Part shown: positions 10,935 through 22,700 of the stretch, piece by piece
Layout: every line of letters starts with the position of its first letter
Position numbering within the stretch: position 1 is the first letter of the stretch
Assembly (NCBI RefSeq): GCF_021462225.1
Contig: NC_061796.1
Span: forward strand, 47,267,391 to 47,331,390
DNA: 64,000 nucleotides
Direction: 5' to 3'
Source of the DNA: Girardinichthys multiradiatus
Lineage: Eukaryota > Chordata > Actinopteri > Cyprinodontiformes > Goodeidae
Notes under the pieces: model-generated
Told to the model about the DNA's origin: nothing
Database searches by the model: none
The model's input: the letters and a program-made list of their open reading frames with translations, nothing else
Position numbers and translations under genes: made by a program

Positions 10935-13346
10935 TCAGCCGTCGCCTTCTTCTTCGTGGTCATGGGGCCCAATGTGTTCTGGGTCCGGCGGCTCTTCCAG
11001 GGCCTCCTGGTGGGCGTGTTGGATGGACACCATGCCAGTCAGGAGGGCGTAGCTCAGCATGGCGGCAAACGCAAACACAGCTGACAGAAACTGCTTCCTG
11101 CGCTTGTTGGGGACGTTGTCGTAGTCTGCGGCGTCCGGCTGCGGCGACGCTTTCTCACCGGAGTTTTCTGCTGGAGAAACAAATAAATGAGGAAAACTAC
11201 CGGCTAAGGTTTCACATGAAAGCTTTTATATTGAAATAAAATGTTTTCCAGCAATATTTAAATCACTTTTTCTGTTCATATAACAGAACTCAGTGTTTGT
11301 ATTATTTATTATATTTGTATAATTTCTAAGTATTATTTTTGCTACAATCTTCTGGTTTCCCTTCCATAATTAAAAGGTGTTCTTAATAATTTTCATTAAA
11401 AGAAATAAATGTGTAATTTTTACACCACAAATAAAAAAAGGCCTACATTTCATCTACAAAAACAATAAATTATTTTTAAAAAGACAAACGTAATATTAAA
11501 TGATTTATTTAATTTTTATAATTTATTTTTCTAAAGATTTCTTTTAAATTGTATAATTATATATTTTGTATCTTTTTAATGATATAACTTTTTAAACTAT
11601 TATACATGTACTTAATATGATTATATTTATACTAAATATTATTATTTATTTTGTTATATTACTTTATTCATTTTTAAAAGCAGAATATTTCTCAGACTGA
11701 AGGTAAAATCTGTAACCCTGAAACTGATGAAATATTGTTACATTTGACTTTAAAAGTGATTCGGTTATTTCCTGGTTTCTTCTGAATGTTTCCTGGTTTC
11801 CTTCCCTCACTGAGACACAGAAACAAACAGGAAGCTCCTCTGTTTACAGTCACCGTTCAGAGGAAGTCATAACCAACATGAATGATTTTAAGGTCCAAAG
11901 CTGATTTCTGGTGAGCTTTACGCCGGTGAAACCCAGATGGTCCTCACCTCGACCGTCTCTGGGGAAGTAGAGCAGCAGGATGTTGGAGCAGAAGTCGGTC
12001 AGGTTGTCCAGGGACTTCAGGTGCTGCTGAAGCTTCCCGTTGGGAAGTTTGCATTTCAGGAGGGGAGCCAAGTGTCCGAACACGTAGGCGTCCAGAGAAG
12101 AAGGCCTGCAGGGGAAAAGTCCTGCAGCTTTAAACAGAGATTTGACTGTTTCATGGCTGCAGTTTTCACGTTAACATCAACAAGATGTCTCCTTGTCCTC
12201 TGAGCCGGACGTCTGGCTCCTCTGACAGCTTCTGCTACCCTTAAATAATTCAACACATTTCATTTAAAAGGACAACAAACATCCAGCAGATGAACTGGCA
12301 AATTCTTTACTATCATTTTAAATCTCTCTTCGGTTAAAGGTCAAACCCACCAGAAGGTCTCAGTCCTTGAAAAGAAAATCTGGAGGCCTGGACCAGAACT
12401 TTAGAACATTGCCAGGAGAGATTAACAGGTCAGAACTTACGAGTCTCCAAAGAAGAACTTCTGGGAGCCGAGTCGTTGAGACAGGAGGTTCATGCACTCT
12501 GCAGCGTCTTGGTACAGCTGGAAAACAAAGATCCAAACACCAGTTCATCCAGAGGAGAAGCCGAGGATGTTAAAGTTGAAGAGCATCTCTGAGGAACCCA
12601 GAACAAACATCATCCTTTTCCTCCAAAACATTAGTTCTGATAAAACCCAGGACCCAAAACACATGAAGATAAACTGTGGGAGCAGGGACCAAGACATTGA
12701 CAGGAACTGTTGCTTCACTCAAACCCAACCAGCCGGTTCTGAACCGGTTCCAATATGAAACTGAATCCTTCCTCCAACAAACATTTTTCAGCATCAGAAC
12801 CTCCATCCACCTGCAGAGAAACGTCTCCTGCTCCTTATTCATCCTCTCATCATGAACACAGAACTCAGATTTACAGAACCAGGTGATAAACTGCAGGAGG
12901 TCAAACAGAACCAAGACTGAAGTAGATCTTTCAGATGTATTCATTTCTGAGAGTTCAAACAGCCTGTTAGAGTCAATAACCCTTCCACTGCAGAACTTCT
13001 AGAAGAACGGACCCATCCAAGGAAACTTATTCCGAAATTATGTTGATTAATCACCAAAACCAGGAACTTCCAGAAGATGAAACCAGTTCACCTGGAAAAG
13101 CAATCAGGAAATGTTGACAGGCAAGCAGATATAACAAGATCTGGCTCCATGTTTGAGGGACAGGAGGTCCAGAACATCTCCAGGAAGGACCTGTTTGATC
13201 TGATCTCAGCTAAACATTGGAGAGCCACAACGAACACATGATGATCAATTAGGCAGAAAAGTAATATAATTTAAAACACAAGAACCAACTAGAGACTAGT
13301 TTTAAAAATCTGAATCAATCAGCAGGATCAACGAAAACATGTAATA

Positions 13347-13382
<36 letters not shown>

Positions 13383-13599
13383 TACCAATAATAATAGATA
13401 ATAATAAATAATAATAAATAATAATAATAATAAATAATAATAATAATAATAACAATAAATAATAATAATAATAATAAATAATACCAATAATAATAATAAT
13501 AATAATAAATAATAATAATAATAAATAATAATACCAACAATAATAATAAATAATAATAATAATAATAATAAATAATACCAATAATAATAGATAATAATA

Positions 13600-13635
<36 letters not shown>

Positions 13636-13758
13636 TACCAATAATAATAAATAATAATGAATAATAATAACAATAATAATAAATAATAATAAATAATAAT
13701 AACAATAATAATAAATAATAATAATAATAATAAATAATACCAATAATAATAGATAATA

Positions 13759-13797
<39 letters not shown>

Positions 13798-16700
13798 TAC
13801 CAATAATAATAAATAATAATAATAATAATATAAGGAAAGCAGCAGCCAGGTGCTGCTGATCAAATGCACCAACCTGGGAAGGGTCAGAAGGTCATCTCCA
13901 AACTATTTGAAGTCCATCCTTCTGCAGAGAAGGAAACTATTCCCAGGAGGAAAACATCTCAGACTCTATAGACCTCAGTCAGTAGGTTAAAGGTGACAGG
14001 TCACTGAAACAGTATGGCTGCTTGGTAGGGTCCTTCAAAAGGACTTGGGATATAAAAAGCTGCATCTGAATAAAGGACAGGACGTCTGGGACAATGTCCT
14101 CTGGACCGACAGGACCAACGTAGAGATGTTTGACCATGATGGACAGAACCAAACACAGCAGATCAGAACAAATACCTCAGACTAACTAACAAGCACGGTG
14201 GTGGAGGATTGATGACACGGCTACAGAACCTGGGCACCTGGCAGTCATTGAGTGGACCATGATCTCCTGTGGAGTCAAATGTGTCCATCTGTCCCACAGC
14301 TGAACCTCAGATCACCAACAGAACAATGATCCAAACATAGCAGCTGGCCTACAACAGAACGGCTGAAAAAGAAATAAACCAGGGTGCTACATTGGCCTAG
14401 TCAAAGTTCAGACATAAACTTGACTAAAATGTTGTGGTGAGACCTTCAGAGTACACGAAGAAACATCTGCTTGCTAACCTCAGTGAACTCAAAGAGGGTT
14501 CTACCTGCTTTTTACCATGACTGGCGCTGTGTCATATGGATCTTGGAGGGATTTCACCCAGAACCCACCTGGGTTCCAGGTGCAGGATGGGAAACCAGTG
14601 ATGAAACCCCAGTGGTTTCCCAGTGCTGGCTGCTATAAGCAATACAAGCTGAAAACTGTACAGTACGTAGGGATGGGTACCTTTCACATTTGAACCAATA
14701 CGGTACCGATAACCGGTACCTGGAAATCGTTACCGGTAAATAGAAGTACCAGTTTTCGGTCCTTTTGTGTGCGTTTATGTGGTAATAAATGTGAATTTGT
14801 TAATAATAAAATCTCAATATATAAACTTTACTGAATAAATCCTCAGATTAGAAGTATTCCCGCCGCTGGTCTAACAAATATTGCAGCGAGCGTAATCTGG
14901 ACCGCATTTTGAAAAGTGGAGTCGTACTTTCAAGCGCTTTCCATCAGCTATGCTTTGTTGACGGTACCAGCGGCTGCTGACGTCATCACGCTCTTGTGCG
15001 TGCAATGCTGTGTTCATGTTCAGTACTGAAAATCGCCCACTCTTCCGTCCCTCAGTGTCACAATGATGCGTTTAGGTACAGAAACATGGTACCGTTTGAT
15101 TTCACGTGAATTGATACTCAGTAGTACCCACGGTATTTGGCGGTACCTATAAAAGTACCAAAATCGGTACCCATCCCCAACGATACGTGACACTTACTGA
15201 GTGAAATACAAACCATTAAAACTTTATTGGTTTCTAAACCATTTGTCAGATGAGGAACTCAGAGGTTTCTCGGCATTAATGAAACACCATTTGTCTAAAA
15301 CTCCACAGGAGCTCCAAAGCAACATCTCACCTCCTTCTCCAGCTCTTCTCCTGCCTCCAGGTTCTTATCTCCTCTTAGAAGGCGCAGTTTTTCCAGCTGG
15401 CGGCTCTGCATTCGGCCGGGCAGGAAGAAGTTCAGAGGGAACATCATGTGCTCGGCGTACCAGCGGCGAGTCACGTCTACGTAGTTCTTCGGCTCAATCC
15501 AAAAGGTGTAGATCTGCAGGAAGTCCAACCCAGAGGTTGATGAGCAGGTTCAGGAAAGAACTTGGGAGTTTGATGGGAAAGATCCATCTTACCAGAGCCG
15601 GTATGAGCTTCTCCTCCAAAAGAGAGATGAAGGCCAGGCTGTCAGCTCCCTCTTTGGCTGACAGATCATAGTCAGCATTATATTTCTGAGAAAACACAAA
15701 CCGGGATGATCAGAACCATTTAAACTAAAGAAAAACTGTTCTGTTTGTGGTTCTTCTGTTTCAGGATCAGCTCCAATGTGAAGCTTTCATGTGTATGTTT
15801 TACTGGAGTGTTGATAGGACTGCCGACTCTGGACCCTGGAACCGTTTCCATGTTTCTGCATCACCATGAGCTGAGATCCAACAGAGAAACTGGAATATTC
15901 CTACATGAACCTCTGATTAATGGCTGGACACCAAGGATGAGAAGAACCTGACACAGGAGCACGATAAAAATGCAAAAACGAGGAACTAAACCATAGATTT
16001 ATCAACTCGATAATTGAAGAGCAAAATGCCTCAAAAAAGTCAAACAGGAGAGAAAGATTAGCACAGAAGAACCCAAGAACCACGGCTGGAGAACATTAAG
16101 ATGAAGATAAATAACCTGCAGAAACGTGACAGATGGGAATTACAGTGAATTAAACCCTGCAGCCGAGCGTGAAGACAACAATTTGCTCCTGAGCTCCTGC
16201 TGCAGCTTCTGTGGTTTCTGAACAACCTACCGCAGCAAGCTCGCCCCAGAGCATGCTGGGTGATGTCTTCCAGCTGCTGGTTAGCTACTGATCCCAGCGG
16301 ACGCCAGAGGTTCAAGCAGATAGCCCTGGGTGATGCAGTTCCATGCGTTAGTGGTGCTCAGACAGCTTAAGATGAAAGGTTCTGTCTAGAGGTCCGAGTC
16401 AGGAAGTGGAGCAGAACTATTTCTCATCCAGCGCTGTGATATTGGGTCTGTTGGAGGACAGAGATGTTGGAGCTCAGAAGAAGCTGTAACTGATGAAGAT
16501 GTGGGTCCACATTAGGGTGATGGTTTGGGTCCAGGCTAGAGAGAAGGATCGACTCTGTTGGAATGTGTCTCTGTCTGCAGCTTCCTGCTGTTTGATGAGT
16601 TTTTCCAGCCGCCTGCAGAACCTCCCCCACAGTATCACAGCGTACTGGGTCACAGCACGGATGATGAAGTTCTGGGTGTTTTTTTCCCCTTGGAGCCCAG

Positions 16701-19700
16701 TCTGATGTCCCTCTGCTGGAGCTGATCAGAGTTTCCTGAGCTCTGGAGGGGACTGATTATGGTTCTTTGGTACCGAGTGTATATTTATGTCTGAACCATG
16801 GTCCACCAAACCAAAAACTGGCTGTGTACACATGAATATCAGAACCCATCTCAGAAACATGACGCAGCCTTTAGATTGAACTTTTCATACCCCCATTAAA
16901 ATGATGGCTCAGAACCACTTTTAATGACTTTAATCCTTTATAATTCATCTGAAAAACAACAATTAGAAAAATGGACCTGACTGCATAAATATTCACACTC
17001 CTAAACTGAAACTCGTCTTTTGCAGGAATTCTTCACAGCATCTCACGCCTTGGACACGTCTTGTCCACGTCACTCTTCCTCTTCAGCTAAAAAATTCAAT
17101 CCGTCTTCTTCTTCAGCGTTCCTTCAGACACCTGAAGGCTTTGGGTCAGGACTGACTGGGTGTCGTTAACTCATCATGATTTCATACAAACGGAACAAAG
17201 TTACAGGTTCGTCAGAAGAAAAGGAACCCCAGAGCATGATGCTGCCACTACCATGCCTCATTGTAGATTAATTGCTGATGTGCAGAGCCTTTATTTCTTT
17301 GGCTTCATAAAGTTCAAGTTTATTCATGGACAACATTTAAAAACGACCTCTGACCTTTGTCAAACAAGCAATGGTGACCAAAGTGCTGTACAGACTGTTA
17401 GCTCATTTCCAACCTCTCTGCAAACTATGACTCAAGATTAAAGAAGCAAATAAGTGACTGTGAGCAAAACCAAGAGGACAGAGGAAGTTTGTTGTGAATT
17501 AATCCGTTTCTCTAGAATTCTCTTCAGGAAAACTGAAAATCTGAAAATGTGCCTGAACAGAATAGAAGTTCATGGATGTGGAAACAAGTTGCCAGCCTCC
17601 TCCAGTTTACTGATAAATGTATTTATTTTCTGGTTGGGGGGAGAGTCTTACCTGTTTTCTGAGGTGGATGATGATGTCAGAAGGTCGGGACAGAGTTTTT
17701 GTCTGATTGGTCCTCAGAGCAGGAAGAGAACCTGATGAAACCATGAGAAGGAATAAAATGTGAAGTTTAGGATTGTTCTATCCAGAGTGAAACGGTGTTA
17801 TAATGATCCGTCTCACCGCTCGGACTCCTCCAGGGGCTGCAGATCTTTCGAAGCTTCAGTGGAGCTCCAGCAAACTGAGCATATGCCTGAAGAACATGAA
17901 CACAAATGTGAACCATCTTTATTCCAAGTCTCCTGGGTCCCTGGACATTTTTTAAGCTTCTCCAGTTTAGATTGTTTTCATGCAAATTACATTAACTTAG
18001 ACCCAGCTGTGGACTTTGGAGGACATTTTCTCAAAGCGATTTGTGTCCTTTCACCATTTTCTGGGCCGCTGACTCCCATTAAAAATCATCGTTAACAACC
18101 TAACATTGCAATCTGACTTCTAACTCAACTTATTTCATTCCCAGATGTTGGTGTCCTTCAAGTTTTCATCAAGATTTTCACTAAAGGTGAAGATTTTTTT
18201 CTTGCACAGTAAATCCACCAGTTTGCATTTATTGGATGGAACATTTTATGATTTTGCACAGAAAACAAAAATTGATCAGGATTGATGTTGCTGTCAATCT
18301 GAAACTCCTAAGCCCAGATAATTAGCTCAGCTGATTTTCTTCATCACTGAAACTGGAATTAAAGGAGTTAAAAAGGTGAGTAAACTCATGGATTTTTGTG
18401 AAAACCATGTGAAAAACTGTAAAAAAATATGCTGAAACATAATATTTCTAAGGAAATCTTTAAAAGAGCCCCCAGAGGGTTAATGACTGCCCTGTTTTCA
18501 GATTTATGGGCTGAAAAAAGATGGAAACTTGTTTTCATTTCAGTTCAATTAAAAACATCCATCCTGGTCCAACAGAGAAGCTCAGGCAGCATCAGAAAGC
18601 TCATGTGAAGTTATATTTTCAGATTTGATCTTCCACTTCACAAACAGACGAGCCTGTGAGGACAAAAGAAAATCCTTCATTATGTAAATATCAGTGATCT
18701 AGAGGAGAAGAAAGGATCCTGTGGGTTTCGGTTGTACTGACTGAAGAACTGATGTCAACATCTGGAAAAGCTTCCTAGTGCTGCAGAATCTGCAGTTGAT
18801 TAAATCAGATTCATTGTTCCTGCTCACATGAAGACGGTAAACTAAGGCTAGCTGCACATTACTTCAGCGGTTTGTATTCATCACAGTGTGGCTGTTTGGT
18901 TCCTCTGGAGGTCGGTACGAGAGGATGAAAATGTCTGCTTGTCGTTAGAAAGCAGCGGAGGATTCAGACAGTTAAAGATGACTCAGATCTTCTGGAAATA
19001 AAAGAAGAAAATATCATAAAAATGATCCGAGTCAAGAGCCTTGTTCAGCTTTTACAACCAGGAAATATGAGGAGGAATTTCCCCATAAACGTGCAGCAGT
19101 GAAGTCAGAGTGTGAGAAAGTGAAGAATTTGTTCCACACGGCTGTTTTCCCGACATCACAGCTGGATCTGAGGGGGTCAAAGAAACGAACAGGGACAGGA
19201 ACAAACTGATCACATGGTCTGTCTTTCCCTCACCTTTAGGAGGACAGGATCTGCAGAAATCTGTAACATCTTCAGAGATGTAAATGATCAGACAACAGAG
19301 AGTTCCTGCATCTGATCTCAGCTGTTGACTCATAATTACCAACTTCTGTTTAGTTTGTGGTAAAAAGATAATGATGTACGGAACAATAAGTTAGTAATTT
19401 GTTTAATTAAACTGATTTAACGTCTTGTTGCAAACTTCACTGTGTGGTGCTGCAGGAAAATAAAAGCAGGTTATCCATTAGGAGAAAAAGGTTTCTGCAT
19501 GAGAAACTTATTTCTCCTCCTGAAAATCTCCTCCTGACGCAAACCTGCCGTAAAACTCGCCTTTATGGCAGAAATGTGTTCGTTACGTAACGTTTAACTG
19601 CTCAGACTGTGTCGGTCATCACAGCGTCAGCCCAGCTGTGGGCGTCTCTGTAAAACTGCCAGTAAAAGCTTACAGGAAACTCACACCTCATCATATCACC

Positions 19701-22700
19701 TGTCAGCCGGGCTGAAGCCCCGCCTCCTGTCCTGTCCAATCCTGTTCTGTTTGACTGCACCATTACAGAACCCTTGAGCTGAAGTCAAACACACGTAAAA
19801 CCAGTGCAGGAACAACCCTGTGACTCTGTGTTACGGTATTCCAACCACCATCATTACCCAGCATGCACCACTAATCGGCTGACCGATGTCAGTCCAACAC
19901 AAACATGTTTGAATCAGGTTTAATCCTTCAGAGGAGCGCTGCAGCCCTCAGTGTGGCCCGCAGGCAGCCACAGCCTGACAGGAGCAGCATCAGTCATGGA
20001 AACTCATTCAGCAAAGTATTCTGGGTAGTCATCAACACCACCACAGATCTGATCTTTCAGTCTGATGCAAGAAGATACTTTGAAAGTGCTGCAGTTTGTT
20101 GAAGGACATGAACGAACCTCTGCTCTGAAACACTGTGGAGCTGGAGGAAAGTTCTGCCTCAAACATACCGTTGTGATCCTACAATTATACGAGCTCCACA
20201 AGATGATGTTAATTTGAAAAATCTGGATAATCAGAGGCCTGTTAATATTTTTTTGGGTGTTTTTTCTGCATCCATTTACAGACCTGCAGAGTCATCTACA
20301 CAGCCAGAGTCACACCCCTATTACTGGATTACAATCAGGTGAGGACAAGATGAGTTTAAACTGGAGCAGGAACAGTTCCCTGACCCACAATAACTTCAGA
20401 CTGATCCTGTTCCAACTGGTAGCTAATGGCAGTGATAAAGAAACCAGTTTAAGGGTTCAGAAACACTGGACACAACCGCTGCAGAGCAGCTTTTATAAAA
20501 GAAGCAGATGTGTATGATTAATGCTGAACTGGAGTGTAAAATATTTAGAAACTAAAAGTTTATCTGGATTTGGAACCAAAAAAGGAAAACAAAAATCTAA
20601 GCTACAGAAAACTCCAACAGCTTTCAGGAGACTTTGCTGCCATCTCCTGGTAATCAGGAGAATTACACAACATTTGGAAACATCCACCCATTGTCTACAT
20701 CTGCTTGTCCTTGAAAGGTCGAGAGGGGCCTGGTTCCTCTCTCCAGCGGTCATCAGGAGACAGGAGCGGTCCACCCTGGACAGGTCTCCAGTCCATCGCA
20801 GGGAAACACAGAGACATGCAGGACAGACAGCCATGCACAGTCATACATAAGAGCAATTTTAGAGAAAACAATTGACCCGTCCTATTTTTGGGCTGTGGAG
20901 CCGGAGTACCCAGAGAGAACTCACACACAGGCAGAACATGTAAACTCTAAGCAGAAAGCCCCCAGGCTGGGATTCGAACCCAGGACCTTCTTGTTGCAAG
21001 GCAACAGTGCCACCCCTGTGCAGGCCACATCTGGAAACATCTCTGGTATATTTTAGCAGCTTTTAGTTCCTAAAATACTAGGCAACATAATTATGATTAT
21101 TACATAAATGATTTTTTTTGAATACATGATTCAGTTTGAAGCTTTTCCTTTTATGAATAAAGAGAAGCAGCTTTTATGAAATCTTTATGGTTAGTTTTGT
21201 TTGATGGATGTACCACAAGATATGATGGCAAATAAATATCTAACATGTTTGCTGATCTTTTCCATCGTTTTCAGAGCTACAAGCAAACCCGGCCTAATTA
21301 AAGCATCTGATCTGCCAAGTCAGATTTTTGGTTGCAATGACAACCATAAATGAACAATAAAGAGCTGCAGCAGTTTTATTTCTACCAGAAAATCGAAGCA
21401 GCTTAAGGGTTAAGGGTCACTGTGTGATTGATTGGTTGAATAAACCTGGGGGCCATCTGCTGCACTTGGAATAATTTTGAGTGGCCCCTGAGTGCAGCTC
21501 AAGAATGGTACAAATATGGCCCTCCAGCAAAAGGAGCTGATGAAGATTTACATATCTTGAACATTTTTAGTACGAGATTGTCAAAGACAAATTTAGAACT
21601 TCAAACATGGAAAATTTGATGTATAACACAAAGTATTGTTGCTTATTAACCATGCTTTATTGCTTCCATTTTAATATCATAGTAAAGCGGGCCTCAAACA
21701 TTCAGGGTCTTTTTATTCTAAAACAGACTCACTGATCCATTAAACTTTGATAAATAACAAAGAATGTTTTCTAATGTTGCTGAAAATAAACTAAAAACTT
21801 TTCTAGGCCAACAAAATAAAGAACATTCGACCCAAAAAGCCAGAAAACTTTCCACCTTTCTTTTATTAAGGCAATCATCTGAGAATCTTTTTTAAACCTA
21901 TAATGACTAGTTCTTTTTCGTTTCATTAAAGTTATGCATGTTTAAGTTATTGATGGGCAGCAGAAAATTACAGGTACTTCTCAAAATATTAGCATATTGT
22001 GATGAAGTTCATTATTTTCCATAATGTCATGATGAAAATTTAACATTCATATATTTTAGATTCATTGCACACTAACTGAAATATTTCAGGTGTTTTATTG
22101 TCTTAATACGGATGATTTTGGCATACAGCTCATGAAAACCCAAAATTCCTATCTCACAAAATTAGCATATCATTAAAAGGGTCTCTAAACGAGCTATGAA
22201 CCTAATCATCTGAATCAACGAGTTAACTCTAAACACCTGCAAAAGATTCCTGAGGCCTTTAAAACTCCCAGCCTGGTTCATCACTCAAAACCCCAATCAT
22301 GGGTAAGACTGCCGACCTGACTGCTGTCCAGAAGGCCACTATTGACACCCTCAAGCAAGAGGGTAAGACACAGAAAGACATTTCTGAACAAATAGGCTGT
22401 TCCCAGAGTGCTGTATCAAGGCACCTCAGTGGGAAGTCTGTGGGAAGGAAAAAGTGTGGCAGAAAACGCTGCACAACGAGAAGAGGTGACCGGACCCTGA
22501 GGAAGATTGTGGAGAAGGGCCGATTCCAGACCTTGGGGGACCTGCGGAAACAGTGGACTGAGTCTGGAGTAGAAACATCCAGAGCCACCGTGCACAGGCG
22601 TGTGCAGGAAATGGGCTACAGGTGCCGCATTCCCCAGGTCAAGCCACTTTTGAACCAGAAACAGCGGCAGAAGCGCCTGACCTGGGCTACAGAGAAGCAG

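Noticed and set aside
13302..13872. Three long minus-strand open frames of Ile, Leu and Tyr
   Set aside because: They are the translations of the AAT trinucleotide array; no start context, domain or splice support.
15201..15671. Plus-strand 156-codon frame over mtx1 exons 4 and 5
   Set aside because: Antisense shadow of the metaxin exons; the minus strand has the conserved protein and correct splice sites.
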